Shown: positions 52,505 to 62,776, numbered from the stretch's first letter. The stretch: DNA of 64,000 nucleotides from Mucilaginibacter auburnensis (GCF_002797815.1 NZ_PGFJ01000002.1:1-64000), one strand, 5' to 3'. Notes: a model not told the origin generated them from the letters alone. Made by a program: numbers and translations.

Positions 52505-52511
52505 GTAAACT

Positions 52512-52991
52512 TTATTCACTGTCGGGTTTTGTAAACGTAAGGTCACGAATATATACTTCGCATTTTAGGTCGGCGCAAACTTCGCCAATCATATTACAAA
52601 TAACAATAGGGTAGTACCTGATAAACTTTCCGCTTTGGTTTAGCTGCACTTCAACTTCTTGTATCTGTTCAGCAGACAAGTTAACACTGAAAACTACTTT
52701 GTTAGTTATTTTTTTTATAAAATGAATTTCGGCTGAACGAGACCATACGGCAACGCTATAACCTTTATTGCTAAAAATTTGATGAAACAGAACCGGATAA
52801 CAGATATCTGCAGCTGAAAATATGGTTCCTCCAAATATGGAGTGATTGTAATTGGTATTAAATACGCTCTTGCTGATCTTTAGGGTTATTCCGGTAAAAT
52901 CATGACAAATTTTAACTGTCCATATCCTCTGAAAAAATAAAGGCGGATAAAATCTAAGAAGCCATTTTAACACGCGTGCTGAAACTAACAT
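52512..52991 (-). CDS. DUF4442 hotdog-fold protein
   Basis: The start at 52991 (MLVSARVLKWLLRFYPPLFFQRIWTVKI) gives 159 residues. The pattern matches the DUF4442 group of thioesterase-like hotdog proteins: FNTNYNHSIFGGTIFSAADICYPVLF corresponds to the helix and catalytic segment, with Asn/His near it. It may act on acyl thioesters, but activity is not shown for the group. It heads the operon that ends with the MATE transporter. Confidence 0.78.
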   Translation of the reverse strand: MLVSARVLKWLLRFYPPLFFQRIWTVKICHDFTGITLKISKSVFNTNYNHSIFGGTIFSAADICYPVLFHQIFSNKGYSVAVWSRSAEIHFIKKITNKVVFSVNLSAEQIQEVEVQLNQSGKFIRYYPIVICNMIGEVCADLKCEVYIRDLTFTKPDSE

Positions 52992-53098
52992 TATACAAAA
53001 TATATATTTTTTAAGTATAAAGGCCAAAAAAATAAACAATACAGCAATGCTTGGGTTACATAAGTAATTGTTTAATTGATAATTAAAAAACTAATACT

Positions 53099-53293
53099 AT
53101 GAAAAAGAAAATTTTAAGTTTGGCTTTTGTCGCGGCGGTTGTCACGTCAATAGCTTCGGGCTGCAGCTCGATGAATGAAACAACAACCAATTCAGATTCA
53201 GCAGTAATGGATAGTAATTCTACAACAATGCCTGCTGATACCGCACGTACAGACACTGATAAAACAGATACAACCGCACGCCCAGCTCAGTAG
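53099..53293 (+). CDS. Small Thr/Asp-rich lipoprotein
   Basis: The 64-residue protein has a lipoprotein signal peptide, MKKKILSLAFVAAVVTSIASGC, with Cys22 as the lipid site, and then a low-complexity tail rich in Thr, Asp and Ser (ADTARTDTDKTDTTARPAQ). It would sit in the inner or outer membrane facing the periplasm. Many Sphingobacteriaceae carry similar short lipoproteins of unknown role. A perfect bidirectional terminator follows. Confidence 0.8.
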   Translation: MKKKILSLAFVAAVVTSIASGCSSMNETTTNSDSAVMDSNSTTMPADTARTDTDKTDTTARPAQ

Positions 53294-53338
53294 TAAATAT
53301 TTCACATAATTAACATTATGTTAAGTAGTAAATTATTT

Positions 53339-53366
53339 TTAAAGCCTGCATATCGCAGGCTTTAAA
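53339..53366. terminator. Bidirectional terminator between the lipoprotein and TPR genes
   Basis: AAAGCCTGC (53341-53349), loop ATATC, GCAGGCTTT (53355-53363): a perfect 9-bp stem with A/T-rich flanks on both sides. Confidence 0.85.
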
Positions 53367-53379
53367 TTTATAAACTCCT

Positions 53380-54642
53380 TTACTTTTTGCTAAGTTCGTC
53401 TATTTTCTTTTGAACTTCGTTCGCTTTAGCGGTATTTTGAGTTCCTATGTAGTAAGTTTTCAAATTACTCCATGCATCAACGTTATTCGGCTGAACTTCT
53501 GTTGCTTTTTCTAAATATGGTCTGGCAGCTTCAAACTGAGTTTTTGATTTTGCTAAAGCAGCATCATACTCTTTTTGTTTTGTTGCAGGTAATTGTTGAG
53601 CAGCGTTATAAGTATCAATTGCAGGATTTAATGTAACATAACCCAGATTTAGAATTGCATCAAAATACGCCGGATCAATTTCAACCGCTTTTTTAAACAT
53701 ATCGGCAGCTTTTACAAAATTTGATTCTTTCTCTTTATGTAGAGCAGCTAAAGCGGTAGCATCTTTAGTTTTGGATATTTTCGGTGTGAAACCATCTGCT
53801 ATCTGGCTGTAAGTAATACCAGCGTAATAATACAAAGTTTTATTTTTTGGATCTTTCTCAATGGCAGATAGTATCTTGCTTAAAACCTGGTCAACTTTTC
53901 CTGATTGTAATGATACCTCTATTTCTCTTTTGCGTAATTCAGCATCAGCAGGGTATTTTTGAACAGCTTCCGCAGCAATATTCATTGCATTCACTGTATC
54001 TTTTACAGATAAGTACAATGATGAAAGATCTAAATAGATTTTATCTTTTTCTGAGAAATTAGTTGCCAATAGTTTTTTATACTGTTCAATAGCCGCCGGA
54101 TAGTTTTTTGCAGCCCCGGCTGATATACCGGCGAAATATATAGCCGAGGTATCACCTTTGGCATATTTTTGACTGTAATCAAAGGCTTTATAAGCATCGT
54201 CAAACTTGTTTGCTTTATAATAAGAAACTCCGAAATTTAACTTGCTTTGAGCTAATGCAGACTCAGCAGATGATAAATATTTCTCATTCTCCTTTTTAAC
54301 GTCCAGCTCCTTCCCTTTTACCAAAGCTTCTTCAGCAGCGGTGAAAAGCGGTGCGGAAGTGGATTCTACAGAATCTTGCATTGCTGAATGAGCGTAGATT
54401 GCAGCCTTTAAAGCATAGGTCTCAGGCAAGGCTGACGTTTTCTCGTGAACAGCAGCTTTATCAATTGCGGCTTTAGCTTTTGTAAGAGATTGCTTTACCA
54501 ATGCAGCGTTATTTGTTGCACGTAACCCATCGTAAGTATCAAAAGAACTTTTAGCTGTAGATAGTTCGCCTTTTTGTGCAAACGCGGGCGCAACTAAAAA
54601 AAATGCTAAGCCTGCGCTGGCAAATAAATTTTTTATTTTCAT
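53380..54642 (-). CDS. Exported TPR-repeat protein, distal
   Basis: The 420-residue protein begins with a signal peptide (MKIKNLFASAGLAFFLVAPAFAQ). It is then made of about eight TPR-like helical pairs (LNFGVSYYKANKFDDAYKAFDYSQKYA, ALDPKN-like IEKDPKNKTLYYYAGITYSQIADG, FVKAADMFKKAVEIDPAYFDAILNLGYV). It should be periplasmic or at the outer membrane and act in protein assembly. It is the third gene of the gyrA unit and is related in design to the one upstream. Confidence 0.88.
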   Translation of the reverse strand: MKIKNLFASAGLAFFLVAPAFAQKGELSTAKSSFDTYDGLRATNNAALVKQSLTKAKAAIDKAAVHEKTSALPETYALKAAIYAHSAMQDSVESTSAPLFTAAEEALVKGKELDVKKENEKYLSSAESALAQSKLNFGVSYYKANKFDDAYKAFDYSQKYAKGDTSAIYFAGISAGAAKNYPAAIEQYKKLLATNFSEKDKIYLDLSSLYLSVKDTVNAMNIAAEAVQKYPADAELRKREIEVSLQSGKVDQVLSKILSAIEKDPKNKTLYYYAGITYSQIADGFTPKISKTKDATALAALHKEKESNFVKAADMFKKAVEIDPAYFDAILNLGYVTLNPAIDTYNAAQQLPATKQKEYDAALAKSKTQFEAARPYLEKATEVQPNNVDAWSNLKTYYIGTQNTAKANEVQKKIDELSKK

Positions 54643-54649
54643 ATTAATC

Positions 54650-55762
54650 TTAATTGGTTAACTGTTTCAGTTTATTATTAATGTTATTTAGTTGTACTGT
54701 ATTTCCGGTTTTGGTATAAAGTAAGCGCAAAGCTTCCAGGTTATTTGTGTTAAGCGGAGCCACTTCATGTGCTTTTTCGAGCCACTTCGTTGCAGCTAAT
54801 AAGTCTTTATTATCTGTAAAGTTTTTTAATTGTGCTTTTCGTAAGTAAAGCAAGCCTAAATTAAATATTGGTTCGTAGGCGGAACTGTTTAACTCTATAG
54901 CCTGTGAATAAAGAGCTTCGGCTTTTTCAAAGTTGTTTAGCCTGTCATAGCAGTTAGCCGCGACAAAAACTATATCCGGATTATTGCTATTTGATTCAAG
55001 TAATGCAGGTAAAAGAGGTGCTAACGAAGCATAGTCGCGTTTATTATTGTAAATGTTAGCCTCATCAAGTAAGAGGAAACCATTTTCCGGTGATGATCTT
55101 CTAACTCTTTCAAGTAATTTTATTGCTTTTGTCGTGTCTCCTACGGCTTTATAAACAGCAGAAGCTGCCTCAATATTCTCACTCCAGGCCTCCTCTGTTA
55201 ATGGTAGATTGTTGTAAAAAGAGGCAGCTGCAGATAAATTTCCCAATCTTCCGTTAATATAAGCTAAATAGGCATCCAGACGATTAAAATGCGGAGCATA
55301 CTTTTTAGCACTTAATAAATTTTGCTGCGCAACCAACAGATCTGACTTTTTTAAGTAATTAAAAGCATTACGAATGTGTACGTTAGCAAGACAATTAGCA
55401 ACGTATTTTAGATCCTCTTCAAAGACTTTCCTTTTTCTGCTTCCATTTAATTTGTCAACCAATTGTGTTGTCTTATTTAAAAGGTCAGCAGGAAGATTTA
55501 GAGAGTTAAGCGAGTCTGCATACAACACAGAACTGTTTATAACAGCCAGGTACACATTTTTCTCAAAGTTGGATGTGTCGTTATTGACAGCGATCAGGCT
55601 ATCAATTGACTTTTTTGCAGCTGACAAATATTTCAGCTCTTTATTTCTTTTGTAACGAGCAAGACTGTTTACCACACCTTTCAGCACTTCCGATTGGCAG
55701 AATGCCTCGGGTGTGATAAACATTATCAGTAAAACCGAAAAAATGATTTTACGAATTCTCAT
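54650..55762 (-). CDS. Exported TPR-repeat protein, proximal to gyrA
   Basis: The 370-residue protein has a signal peptide (MRIRKIIFSVLLIMFITPEAFCQ) followed by TPR-like repeats, clearest in the second half: DIVFVAANCYDRLNNFEKAEALYSQAIELNSSAYEPIFNLGLLYLRKAQ. No enzyme motif is seen. It starts five bases after the gyrA stop and ends seven bases before the next TPR gene, so gyrA and both TPR genes form one transcription unit. Confidence 0.87.
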   Translation of the reverse strand: MRIRKIIFSVLLIMFITPEAFCQSEVLKGVVNSLARYKRNKELKYLSAAKKSIDSLIAVNNDTSNFEKNVYLAVINSSVLYADSLNSLNLPADLLNKTTQLVDKLNGSRKRKVFEEDLKYVANCLANVHIRNAFNYLKKSDLLVAQQNLLSAKKYAPHFNRLDAYLAYINGRLGNLSAAASFYNNLPLTEEAWSENIEAASAVYKAVGDTTKAIKLLERVRRSSPENGFLLLDEANIYNNKRDYASLAPLLPALLESNSNNPDIVFVAANCYDRLNNFEKAEALYSQAIELNSSAYEPIFNLGLLYLRKAQLKNFTDNKDLLAATKWLEKAHEVAPLNTNNLEALRLLYTKTGNTVQLNNINNKLKQLTN

Positions 55763-55767
55763 TCCTT

Positions 55768-58314
55768 TTATTCTGTTGTTTCCTCTGGGTTGTCGTTGTT
55801 TTCAACAGCATCCTCCCCTTCATTGTTTTGACTATCTTCTTCCTCGTCGTGCTCAATTTTTGCTACAGAAGCAATTTCGTCTTCACCTTTAAGGGTTATC
55901 AACCTCACTCCTTGCGTTGCCCTACCCATTACACGTAATTCGCTAACTGCAATACGTATGATAATACCAGATTTGTTGATGATCATCAAATCTTCTTTAT
56001 CAGTAACGCCTTTAATGGCTACTAAATTGCCTGTCTTATCGGTAACATTTAGTGTTTTTACTCCTTTGCCGCCTCTGTTGGTAACTCTGTAGTCATCTAT
56101 ATCTGTACGTTTACCGTAACCTTTTTCTGATACTACCAATACTGTTGTTTCAGGATTGTCAATGCTTATCATGCCAACAACTTCGTCTTTCTCGCTATCT
56201 AAAGTAATACCTCTTACACCCGTAGCGGTACGGCCCATCGGTCTTACGGTAGACTCATTGAAGCGTATTGCGCGGCCTGAGCTTAACGCCATAACAATTT
56301 CGCTGCTGCCGCTTGTTAAGTTAGCTTCTAATAATGAATCTCCCTCATTAACATTGATAGCATTGATGCCATTAGCCCGTGGGCGAGAGTATGCTTCTAA
56401 CGACGTTTTTTTAATTACACCTTTTCGTGTACACATAATAATGAAGTTATTTTCCAGATAGTCCTTATCCTTCAAATTCACCACTTTTATGTAAGCCTTT
56501 ATTTTCTCCTCTTTTGGAATATTTATAATGTTCTGAATTGCACGGCCTTTTGATGTACGAGAACCTTCCGGTATTTCAAATACTCTTAACCAGAAACATT
56601 GTCCTTGTTCTGTAAAGAACAACATGTAGTTGTGGTTAGAAGCAATAAGCAGATGTTCAATAAAATCAGCATCGCGGCTGTTGCTGCCCAATGATCCCTT
56701 TCCACCTCTACCCTGTCTGCGGTATTCTGTTAAAGGCGTACGTTTAATATAACCCTCATGTGATATGGTTATAACAACGTCTTCGTCTTCAATGAAATCT
56801 TCCGTTTGCATTTCGGCAGATGAGTGTACAATTTCAGTTTTACGCTCATCACCGTATTTATCTTTTATCTCTGATAGCTCATCTTTAATGATCTGCATTC
56901 GCATACCTTCATCGTTTAAGATGGCAGTTAAATGCTCAATCAGTTTCATTAAAGCGGCATATTCTTCTTTGATCTTATCGCGCTCAAGTCCTGTTAACCT
57001 GCGCAATGTCATATCTAATATGGCTCGTGCTTGCAGGTCAGTTAGTCCAAACTGGCTGATCAACCCCTCACGGGCTTCATCCGGTGTTTGAGATGCACGA
57101 ATTAATTTGATCACCTCATCAAGGTGGTCAAGCGCTATTAATAAACCCTCTAATATATGCGCCCGTTTTTCTGCCTCGGCTAACTCAAACTTGGTACGGC
57201 GTATTACTACTTCATGGCGGTGCTCAACAAAATGGTGGATCAAATCCTTCAAGTTAAGCAGCATCGGTCTGCCATGAACAAGCGCGATGTTATTTACGCT
57301 AAACGAAGTTTGAAGTGCCGTATATTTGAATAGGTTATTTAATACAATTGAAGCGTTTGCATCGCGGCGTATTTCATAAACTATCCGAATGCCCTCGCGG
57401 TTGGATTCATCACGAATAGCTGATATGCCTTCTAACTTTTTCTCGTTAACCAGGTCGGCAGTACGCTCAATCATGTTAGCTTTGTTTACCTGGTAAGGTA
57501 TTTCGCTAACTATAATACGTTCTCTATCTCCACCCCCATATGTTTCAATCTCCGCACGGGCACGTATAACTACACGGCCACGACCGGTTTCCAATGCTTC
57601 TCGCGGGCCTTCTGTCCCGTAAATAATTGCTCCGGTAGGGAAATCAGGTCCCTTTACATATTTTACAAGCTCACTTATCTCAATATCACGGTTGTCAATT
57701 AAGGCAATTGTAGCATCAATAACTTCTGATAAGTTGTGCGGTGCCATATTAGTGGCCATACCTACAGCAATACCCGATGCACCATTAACCAGCAGGTTTG
57801 GGAATTTCGAAGGCAATACCGTTGGCTCTTCTAACGAATCGTCAAAGTTCAATTGGAAGTCAATGGTATCTTTGTTGATATCAGCCAACAACTCTTCGGC
57901 CATTTTTTCTAAACGGGCCTCGGTATAACGCATAGCCGCCGGGTTGTCACCATCAATGGTACCATAGTTACCCTGGCCTTCAACCAACGGGTAGCGTAAG
58001 CTGAAATCCTGAGCCATACGTACCATAGTGTCATATACCGACGAGTCACCATGAGGGTGGTACTTACCCATTACCTCACCCACAATACGGGCTGATTTTT
58101 TGTAGGGTTTATTGTTGTTAAGTCCAAGATCTAACATGCCAAAAAGCACACGTCTGTGAACAGGTTTTAAGCCGTCACGAACATCAGGCAGTGCTCTTGA
58201 TACGATAACCGACATTGAATAATCAATGTAGGCCGATCGCATTTCCTCATCAATATTTATCGAAATTATTTTGTCTTCGTTATTGGTATTATCGTTCTCT
58301 ATTCCTTCAGCCAT
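55768..58314 (-). CDS. gyrA: DNA gyrase subunit A
   Basis: The 848-residue protein is a full Gyr[32 protein letters not shown], the quinolone region [25 protein letters not shown] with wild-type-like Ser and Asp, the catalytic Tyr in [13 protein letters not shown], the GyrA box [13 protein letters not shown], and six C-terminal beta-propeller repeats with the acidic tail [23 protein letters not shown]. With GyrB it introduces negative supercoils. The GyrA box separates it from ParC. Confidence 0.98.
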   Translation of the reverse strand: MAEGIENDNTNNEDKIISINIDEEMRSAYIDYSMSVIVSRALPDVRDGLKPVHRRVLFGMLDLGLNNNKPYKKSARIVGEVMGKYHPHGDSSVYDTMVRMAQDFSLRYPLVEGQGNYGTIDGDNPAAMRYTEARLEKMAEELLADINKDTIDFQLNFDDSLEEPTVLPSKFPNLLVNGASGIAVGMATNMAPHNLSEVIDATIALIDNRDIEISELVKYVKGPDFPTGAIIYGTEGPREALETGRGRVVIRARAEIETYGGGDRERIIVSEIPYQVNKANMIERTADLVNEKKLEGISAIRDESNREGIRIVYEIRRDANASIVLNNLFKYTALQTSFSVNNIALVHGRPMLLNLKDLIHHFVEHRHEVVIRRTKFELAEAEKRAHILEGLLIALDHLDEVIKLIRASQTPDEAREGLISQFGLTDLQARAILDMTLRRLTGLERDKIKEEYAALMKLIEHLTAILNDEGMRMQIIKDELSEIKDKYGDERKTEIVHSSAEMQTEDFIEDEDVVITISHEGYIKRTPLTEYRRQGRGGKGSLGSNSRDADFIEHLLIASNHNYMLFFTEQGQCFWLRVFEIPEGSRTSKGRAIQNIINIPKEEKIKAYIKVVNLKDKDYLENNFIIMCTRKGVIKKTSLEAYSRPRANGINAINVNEGDSLLEANLTSGSSEIVMALSSGRAIRFNESTVRPMGRTATGVRGITLDSEKDEVVGMISIDNPETTVLVVSEKGYGKRTDIDDYRVTNRGGKGVKTLNVTDKTGNLVAIKGVTDKEDLMIINKSGIIIRIAVSELRVMGRATQGVRLITLKGEDEIASVAKIEHDEEEDSQNNEGEDAVENNDNPEETTE

Positions 58315-58457
58315 TTTATTCTTTTAGCAAGTTTCTTCTACAATTTAGGATGCGCAGCACACTTGTTTATGCGACCTGCGAAGTTAAGAATTTAGTTGAT
58401 TTCTCCTATTCTATTTGGTAACAAATTAGGTGTACAGCGGAGTGTTTGAACTGAATT

Positions 58458-58853
58458 TTACTTTACTTTTTTCCAAAAGTCTTCAACCTCAATTCCGTTG
58501 GGTAATTTGCCTTTTAAAAAAAGTGTATCGTTTTTAATAGTGTAGCTATAGTGTATGAGTTTTCCGGTTAAAAAAGATGGTTGCAAGCTGTAAGTCTGAG
58601 TTTCAAAGCATGAATCGGCTGTTAGCGAATAATCACCCGATTCGTATTTTAAGGGCTTCTCTCCTTTCTCTAACAAAAAGGCTTCGAACTTATCTTTAGT
58701 GTATACGCGCTGCTGTGAGTAATCTTTGGGTGCCGAATAGAATTTACCGCCACTCATTCCGCCTGCGTACTGCCAGGTTCCCTTTAGCGATGATATCTTA
58801 ACAAATGATGATAACACCAAAACGGTGATTATCACAGATAAACTTTTACGCAT
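58458..58853 (-). CDS. Exported hypothetical protein
   Basis: The 131-residue protein has a hydrophobic N-terminus (MRKSLSVIITVLVLSSFVKI), likely a signal peptide or anchor. A compact beta-rich domain follows, with SLKGTWQYAGG, SCFETQTYSLQ and YTIKNDTLFLKGKLPNGIEVEDFWKKV; the pattern recalls lipocalin-like or DUF4488-type Bacteroidota proteins. It begins three bases after hemF and is cotranscribed. Function unknown. Confidence 0.72.
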   Translation of the reverse strand: MRKSLSVIITVLVLSSFVKISSLKGTWQYAGGMSGGKFYSAPKDYSQQRVYTKDKFEAFLLEKGEKPLKYESGDYSLTADSCFETQTYSLQPSFLTGKLIHYSYTIKNDTLFLKGKLPNGIEVEDFWKKVK

Positions 58854-58856
58854 GCC

Positions 58857-59768
58857 TTAAATCCAGTTAATATCCTTTTTTAGCAATGAAAGCGTTTTTT
58901 CTTCTTCACTACCTGGCTCGGCCTCGTAGTTGTATTCCCACTTTGCTGTAGGCGGCAAACTCATTAAAATAGACTCGATACGCCCGTTGGTTTCCAAGCC
59001 AAATTTTGTGCCTGCATCATAAACTAAATTGAACTCTACATAACGGCTTCTGCGTTGGTACTGCCATAATTGTTGTTGCTCAGTGAATACTTCGTTACGA
59101 TGGCGATTAACCAGCTCGATATAGGTAGGCGCAAATATGCGACCTAAGGCTTTAGAAAACTCAAACACCTCCTCCCAGCTTAAATTGTCATTAGCGGTAA
59201 GCCTGTCGTAAAATATACCACCAATACCGCGGGTTTCGTCGCGGTGTTTTATGTAGAAATAACTATCGGCCCATGCTTTGAATTTAGCATAAAAATCAGC
59301 GTTGAACCTGTCGCAAACTACTTTGAGCTGACCATGAAAAAAGCGCGCGTCTTCTTCAATAACATAATGAGGCGTAAGGTCAATCCCGCCACCAAACCAA
59401 CGCACAGGCTCTTGCCCTTCCGGAGTATTAAGCATTTCAAAGTACCGTATATTCATATGAATTATAGGTACCAGCGGATGGTTAGGATGAATTACAATAG
59501 ATACGCCTGTAGCGAAAAAATCATCGCTATCCACTTTTAGCGCCTTCTTCATTACTTCCGGTAGTTTACCATGAACAGCTGAGAAATTTACACCGCCTTT
59601 TTCAAGAATATTGCCGTTTTGGATAACCCTTGTGCGGCCTCCACCTCCACCCTCGCGTTCCCAAAGTTCTTCTTCAAATTTGCTTTTGCCATCCAGGTTT
59701 TCGAGCGCCAGACAGATCTCGTCTTGTATAGCCTTATAATCTGCCGCTATCTGTTCTTTGTTGATCAT
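58857..59768 (-). CDS. hemF: Oxygen-dependent coproporphyrinogen III oxidase
   Basis: The 303-residue protein matches HemF throughout: EREGGGGGRTRVIQNGNILEKGGVNFSAVHG, FFATGVSIVIHPNHPLVPIIHMNIRYFE, RWFGGGIDLTPHYV, RDETRGIGGIFYDRL, and RRSRYVEFNLVYDAGTKFGLETNGRIESILMSLPP. It decarboxylates coproporphyrinogen III to protoporphyrinogen IX using oxygen in heme synthesis. Length is typical. Confidence 0.97.
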   Translation of the reverse strand: MINKEQIAADYKAIQDEICLALENLDGKSKFEEELWEREGGGGGRTRVIQNGNILEKGGVNFSAVHGKLPEVMKKALKVDSDDFFATGVSIVIHPNHPLVPIIHMNIRYFEMLNTPEGQEPVRWFGGGIDLTPHYVIEEDARFFHGQLKVVCDRFNADFYAKFKAWADSYFYIKHRDETRGIGGIFYDRLTANDNLSWEEVFEFSKALGRIFAPTYIELVNRHRNEVFTEQQQLWQYQRRSRYVEFNLVYDAGTKFGLETNGRIESILMSLPPTAKWEYNYEAEPGSEEEKTLSLLKKDINWI

Positions 59769-59856
59769 TGTCGCAAAAATGCGTTTTATTTATAACAGAC
59801 GCAAAATCTCAGCTCAGTTGTGTGTAAAAGTTGGCTTAGCTAATTATAAATAGTTT

Positions 59857-61098
59857 CTATATAAACTCGTCAATATAGTTCAGATCTTTTCCGAAAGTTT
59901 CCTTTAGCTGACTTAACGAAAAAAGGGAAATTGCGGTAAGTATACCCATCATAATAAATCCCGCATTGATCATTCCAAACTCACCTTTAAAGTAAAGAAA
60001 CGCCCATGTTATAGGAATTAGTGCGCCACGTACAAAATTGGGCACGGTTGTAGTTACGGTTGCGCGCAGATTAGTACCAAACTGTTCTGATGCAATGGTT
60101 ACAAATGTGGCCCAATAGCCAACCGTGCATCCCATAAAAAAGCATATCCACAAAAATTTGGTGCTGTCCATACCTGTTGATGTGAGGTAAATTGCCACGC
60201 TTACTACCGAAATAAGTAAAAACACCAGCATAGTTAAACGCCTTGAGCGTGTAGCTTGTGCCAGCAAACCAGCTGCTAAGTCGCCAACAGAAATTCCTAT
60301 GTAAGTATACAACACGCCGTCGCCGGCACTAAGTACATCTTTAGCTTTTAAAGCTATTCCAAATTCAGGCGATAGTGTTACCAATATTCCTACCACAAAC
60401 CATAACGGCGCTCCTAAAAATATGCAGTATACATATTTTAAGAAGCGTTTACGATCTGTAAATAAGCTCAAAAAATTCCCTCTTGATACGTCGCTCTTCT
60501 CTGCATCCTTAAACATGCCCGATTCAAATGTTCCCGCGCGAAGTAATAGTAATAATAAACCGAGACCACCGCCAACAAAATAGGCGTTTTGCCAACCGAA
60601 ATTTTTAGCAACTATGTTGGCTAGCACGGCGCCAAAAAGCCCTACCACGGCCACTATCATGGTGCCGTAACCCCGGTTCTCCTTACTCATGGTTTCACTT
60701 ACCAGGGTAATCCCTGCACCTAACTCACCGGCCAAACCTATGCCCGCAAAAAAGCGAACAGCAGCATAGGTATTAACATCCTGCACAAAACCATTGGCAA
60801 AATTGGCAATGGAATAAAGCAAAATTGAACCAAAAAGTACTTTTATACGGCCCATTTTATCACCAACTATACCCCAAACTATACCGCCTAAAAGCAAGCC
60901 AAACATCTGCACATTGATAATGAATGTACCGCTACTGGTAATGTCAGCAGGGTTAGTAATACCAATGCCTTTCAAACTTTCAACCCTTACAATTGAAAAA
61001 ATAAGAAGGTCATAAATGTCAACAAAGTAGCCTAATGCAGCTACAATCACTAAAAAAATAACGTTTCGGTTGCCTGCGCGGGCAGCTGTTGTGGCCAT
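59857..61098 (-). CDS. MFS transporter
   Basis: The 413-residue protein has 12 helices. Loop 2-3 contains GGIVWGIVGDKMGRIKVLFGS (motif A), helix 5 GLAGELGAGITLVSE matches organic acid/phthalate-type MFS, and a second motif-A-like loop is less clear. It resembles the metabolite:proton symporter group of MFS, but the substrate cannot be named. It ends at a hydrophilic tail (KETFGKDLNYIDEFI). Confidence 0.87.
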   Translation of the reverse strand: MATTAARAGNRNVIFLVIVAALGYFVDIYDLLIFSIVRVESLKGIGITNPADITSSGTFIINVQMFGLLLGGIVWGIVGDKMGRIKVLFGSILLYSIANFANGFVQDVNTYAAVRFFAGIGLAGELGAGITLVSETMSKENRGYGTMIVAVVGLFGAVLANIVAKNFGWQNAYFVGGGLGLLLLLLRAGTFESGMFKDAEKSDVSRGNFLSLFTDRKRFLKYVYCIFLGAPLWFVVGILVTLSPEFGIALKAKDVLSAGDGVLYTYIGISVGDLAAGLLAQATRSRRLTMLVFLLISVVSVAIYLTSTGMDSTKFLWICFFMGCTVGYWATFVTIASEQFGTNLRATVTTTVPNFVRGALIPITWAFLYFKGEFGMINAGFIMMGILTAISLFSLSQLKETFGKDLNYIDEFI

Positions 61099-61160
61099 AA
61101 GTGGTCGCTATAATTGGTGCGCTAAAGTAGTTTAATTTGTATTTTTTTTATTTAAAAGGC

Positions 61161-61198
61161 AAAAAAAAAACCTCTGCGTTAACACAGAGGTTTTTTGA
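61161..61198. terminator. Bidirectional terminator between cspA and the MFS gene
   Basis: CCTCTG (61171-61176) pairs with CAGAGG (61185-61190). The stem is extended by an A-run before and a T-run after, so it can work on either strand; it directly follows the leftward cold-shock gene. Confidence 0.85.
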
Positions 61199-61211
61199 TA
61201 AGTACGGTAAA

Positions 61212-61409
61212 CTATATTTTTTTTACGTTTACAGCCTGCAATCCTTTTCTTCCTTCTTCCACATCGTATTGTACGCTGTCGTTATCTTTGATAGCATTTA
61301 CGCCGCCTTGTACATCCTTAAAGTGAACAAAAAGGTCTTTACCTTCTTCGGTGATAATAAAACCGAAACCTTTTTGTGTGTTAAACCATTTTACTTTTCC
61401 AGTTTTCAT
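61212..61409 (-). CDS. Cold-shock protein (CspA family)
   Basis: The 65-residue protein is one cold-shock domain with RNP1 KGFGFI and RNP2 LFVHF: TGKVKWFNTQKGFGFIITEEGKDLFVHFKDVQ. It binds single-stranded RNA and DNA, acting as an RNA chaperone or transcription antiterminator. An upstream AT-rich leader of up to about 137 bases separates it from the peroxiredoxin gene; a terminator follows the stop. Confidence 0.95.
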   Translation of the reverse strand: MKTGKVKWFNTQKGFGFIITEEGKDLFVHFKDVQGGVNAIKDNDSVQYDVEEGRKGLQAVNVKKI

Positions 61410-61546
61410 AATTTAGTATTGTATTAAAAATTAACTTTTAAGATATATAATAAGCCAAACTGAATTACAAATGGTATTAATAATCAGTGGAATAACTATA
61501 CTCTGCTTTTTCCAAATATAATAAATAATTTATTTAAGCAAATAAA

Positions 61547-62182
61547 TTATTTATTAGGCTGAGGAGTTAAGCGCAGGTATGGTTTTACCTCACGGAAACC
61601 TTTAGGAAACTTAGCCGGAATATCTTCGGTTTTAATAGCCGGTACCACTACTACATCTTCGCCTTCTTTCCAGTTGGCTGGTGTTGCTACGCTATAGTAG
61701 GCAGTTAATTGAAGAGAGTCAATCACCCTTAAAATCTCCTGGAAATTTCTGCCTGTTGATGCAGGATAAGTGATTATCAATTTAATGGCTTTATCTGGCC
61801 CAATGATAAATAACGACCGTACGGTTGCATTTACAGACGCATTGGGATGGATCATATCATATGCTTCTGAAATCTTACGGTCTTCATCAGCTACAATTGG
61901 AAAATCAACCTCTACGCCTTGTGTTTCATTAATATCCTTAATCCAGCCATGATGAGATTCAACCGAATCTACGCTCAATGCCAAAACTTTAACATTGCGT
62001 TTAGCAAACTCCTCCTTCAATGCAGCCGTAGCTCCCAGTTCTGTTGTACAAACCGGTGTATAATCGGCAGGGTGCGAAAACAATACTCCCCAGCCATCGC
62101 CAAGGTATTCATATAAGTCAATCTCTCCTATTGAAGTTTGTGCCCGAAAGTTGGGGGCTTTATCGCCTAATCTTAAGCTCAT
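61547..62182 (-). CDS. 1-Cys peroxiredoxin (Prx6 family)
   Basis: The 211-residue protein has the peroxidatic Cys45 in SHPADYTPVCTTELGATAAL and an Arg/Thr environment typical of peroxiredoxins. It has the long C-terminal arm of the Prx6 type (YYSVATPANWKEGEDVVVVPA). No other Cys is present, so it is a 1-Cys enzyme needing an external reductant. It reduces hydrogen and organic peroxides in the cytosol. It is monocistronic by spacing. Confidence 0.94.
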   Translation of the reverse strand: MSLRLGDKAPNFRAQTSIGEIDLYEYLGDGWGVLFSHPADYTPVCTTELGATAALKEEFAKRNVKVLALSVDSVESHHGWIKDINETQGVEVDFPIVADEDRKISEAYDMIHPNASVNATVRSLFIIGPDKAIKLIITYPASTGRNFQEILRVIDSLQLTAYYSVATPANWKEGEDVVVVPAIKTEDIPAKFPKGFREVKPYLRLTPQPNK

Positions 62183-62336
62183 AATTATATTTATTTAGAT
62201 GTTGTGTTTAAAATCAAAATAAAGTTACGGCGATTGATGGAATAAACAACAGTGCTAACAAAAAAAATCTACTATTTACATAGACATTACATAAATTTAG
62301 TAAATGTCACTCATCTAATAATTAGCAACATTTAAG

Positions 62337-62374
62337 TTACATGTTGTATGTAAAACTAATAGCACTTACCTTTA
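62337..62374 (+). promoter_or_regulatory. Promoter and dyad of the tandem small exported-protein genes
   Basis: TTG (62344-62346), 20 bases, TACCTTTA (62367-62374) match the consensus except the last base. A dyad TTACAT-GTTGT-ATGTAA (62337-62353) overlaps the -33 element and may be an operator. Confidence 0.5.
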
Positions 62375-62405
62375 GTATTACAATTACATTAATAAACCGA
62401 AAAAG

Positions 62406-62762
62406 ATGAAAAAATTATTATTAGTAAGCGCCTTTGTTTTAGGCGTTAGCGCGGTAAGCTTTGCGCAAGGCAGAATGGGAGGTACACCAGACCAGCAGGT
62501 TGAGCGTTTAAAAACACAAATTGCAGGTATAACTGATGCCCAGGCAGCTAAGATCAAAGTTGTTTATGAAACACAAGCTAAAAGCCGTGATAGCTTAATG
62601 CAAGCTGGTGGTGATATGCAGGCTAACATGGCTACTTTCATGAAAATGCGTGAAACTGCCAACGCTAAAATAAAAGCTGTATTAACTCCTGAGCAAGCAA
62701 CTGCTTTCCAAAAACAAGTTGATGAGCAAGCTGCTCAGATGCGTCAAAGAATGGGCAACTAA
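62406..62762 (+). CDS. Small exported protein, upstream tandem copy
   Basis: The 118-residue protein has a signal peptide (MKKLLLVSAFVLGVSAVSFAQ). A helical region with LTDAQAAKIK-like ITDAQAAKIKVVYETQAKSRDSL and VLTPEQATAFQKQVDEQ follows, reminiscent of Spy/CpxP-type LTxxQ periplasmic chaperones. The match is weak, as no exact LTxxQ pair is present. A second, related gene follows 14 bases later. Confidence 0.82.
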   Translation: MKKLLLVSAFVLGVSAVSFAQGRMGGTPDQQVERLKTQIAGITDAQAAKIKVVYETQAKSRDSLMQAGGDMQANMATFMKMRETANAKIKAVLTPEQATAFQKQVDEQAAQMRQRMGN

Positions 62763-62776
62763 ACAATTGATTAAAA

